This document shows, one piece after another, positions 5,133-5,988 of a stretch of DNA of 5,988 nucleotides. Both the position numbers and the translations under genes were made by a program. The notes under the pieces were generated by a model. That model saw only the letters and a list, made by a program, of their open reading frames with translations. It made no database searches and had not been told where the DNA came from. This stretch comes from Desulfobacteraceae bacterium (GTDB taxonomy: Bacteria > Desulfobacterota > DSM-4660 > Desulfatiglandales > Desulfatiglandaceae): the NCBI GenBank assembly GCA_030642205.1, contig DAOWOF010000151.1, forward strand, positions 1-5,988, written 5' to 3'. The stretch's first letter is position 1. Every line of letters starts with the position of its first letter.

Positions 5133-5988
5133 ATGACCTCTAAAAACCTGTTGAAGGGATTTAAAAGGCCAAGTAAAATAATATTTGGAAATGATGAATT
5201 AAAAAATGATTATGGCAAATTTATAGCAGAACCCTTTGAAAGGGGTTATGGTTTAACAATTGGAAATTCACTTAGAAGGGTGTTATTATCTTCAATTGAG
5301 GGTTCGGCAATAACTGCTATAAAGATTGAAGGTATAACTCATGAGTTCTCATCAATTGATGGTGTTTATGAGGATATTACAAGAATAATTCTTAAGCTAA
5401 AGAAACTGCAATTTAGTTATGACGGTGAATTATCCAAGGTGCTTCATATTATTAAAGAAGGGCCTGGAGAGTTGACAGGGCATGACTTTAATGTTGACTC
5501 TGATATTGAGGTGATGAATCCGGATTTAGTAATAGCCACGCTAAATGATGAAGGTAAAATTGATATGGAAGTTCAGGTAGAGGTTGGACGTGGTTACATG
5601 CCGGCTGAAATAACAAAAGGCAGCACAGAAGTAGTTGGTGTCATCCCTATAGATGCAATTTTTACACCTGTCAAAAAAGTGAATGTAAGGGTTGAAGACA
5701 CTAGAGTCGGTCAGAGAACCGATTATGATAAACTTATTATCGAGATATGGACAGATGGTTCAATCACGCCTGATGATGCCTTGGCTCATGCCGCAAAAAT
5801 TATAAAAGATCATATGACTATATTTATCAATTTTGAGGAAGAGTTAGAAGAAGAAAGTGAGATTAGTGATGAAAATATCGAGAGAAGGACAATGTTGTCA
5901 AAGTCTGTTGAGGAGCTTGATCTATCTGTACGTTCCTACAATTTGATGAATAGCCTTGAAATTGATGTATTAGAACAACTAGTTCATA
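5133..5988 (+). CDS. rpoA: DNA-directed RNA polymerase alpha subunit (3' end outside window)
   Basis: Alpha dimerises to start RNA polymerase assembly; its C-terminal domain binds UP elements and activators. The frame is open from ATG 5133 to the window end, giving 285 residues plus one base of an expected 320-350. The N-terminal domain shows EPFERGYGLTIGNSLRRVLLSSIEG (33-57), the dimerisation and beta-contact region, then VGRGYMPAE (151-159) and VEDTRVGQRTDYDKLIIEIWTDGSITPDDAL (187-217). An acidic linker (about 235-250, EEELEEESEISDENIE) leads into the start of the C-terminal domain. There, LSVRSYN places R267 where E. coli has the DNA-contacting R265, with N270 matching N268. The following residues are LMNSLEID rather than the common CLK, a pattern I recall as similar to Leptospira. 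The 72-base gap after rpsD shows no clear terminator. rplQ is expected next. Confidence 0.97.
   Translation, partial: MTSKNLLKGFKRPSKIIFGNDELKNDYGKFIAEPFERGYGLTIGNSLRRVLLSSIEGSAITAIKIEGITHEFSSIDGVYEDITRIILKLKKLQFSYDGELSKVLHIIKEGPGELTGHDFNVDSDIEVMNPDLVIATLNDEGKIDMEVQVEVGRGYMPAEITKGSTEVVGVIPIDAIFTPVKKVNVRVEDTRVGQRTDYDKLIIEIWTDGSITPDDALAHAAKIIKDHMTIFINFEEELEEESEISDENIERRTMLSKSVEELDLSVRSYNLMNSLEIDVLEQLVH

Noticed and set aside
5114..5143. Short frame with ATGs at 5114 and 5120 overlapping the rpoA start, as a possible leader peptide.
   Set aside because: There is no ribosome binding site upstream and only nine codons. GGGAG lies inside this frame and is correctly placed for rpoA.

Overview
The window is a continuous stretch of the bacterial spc and alpha ribosomal-protein operons, all on the + strand. 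The order is rpsE (3' part), rpmD, rplO, secY, map, infA, rpmJ, rpsM, rpsK, rpsD and rpoA (5' part). All eleven genes are recognisable at the protein level and none is broken. Only the first and last are incomplete, because the window cuts them. The longest gap between genes is 82 bases, so no stretch of 300 bases lacks a gene. I found no RNA gene, mobile element, CRISPR array or tandem repeat.

Organism: a bacterium with AT-rich DNA, in which AGA/AGG arginine codons and ATA isoleucine codons are common. The type I methionine aminopeptidase, 10-helix SecY, IF-1 and bacterial-type alpha subunit exclude archaea. From memory, several proteins resemble spirochaete sequences, especially Leptospira-like ones. 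Examples are the alpha subunit start (MTSKNLLKGFKRP), the 'SLEID' stretch after the alpha C-terminal-domain arginine, the IF-1 core and the S13 tail. This is recall rather than a search, so Spirochaetota is only a tentative placement. Deltaproteobacteria-like or uncultured lineages remain possible.

Layout: positions 1-983 encode S5, L30 and L15, the end of the spc ribosomal block. Positions 1024-2370 encode the SecY translocon channel. Positions 2398-3162 encode methionine aminopeptidase, which follows secY directly; the adenylate kinase gene often found between them is absent. Positions 3177-3395 encode IF-1. An 82-base gap follows, with the best promoter-like sequence in the window (TTTAAA, 17 bases, TATAAT). 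Positions 3478-5060 encode L36, S13, S11 and S4, and RNA polymerase alpha begins at 5133.

Together the genes serve ribosome assembly (S4, S5, S11, S13, L15, L30, L36), initiation (IF-1), nascent-chain processing (methionine aminopeptidase), membrane export (SecY) and transcription (alpha). Both S4 and L36 keep complete zinc-binding residue sets.

Novelty: this is a conserved housekeeping locus and I see no undescribed system in it. The points worth a second look are small: the candidate internal promoter, the missing adk, a short C-terminal extension on L36, a cysteine cluster in the conserved loop of L15, the TTG start of rpsK and a few substitutions at normally conserved positions.
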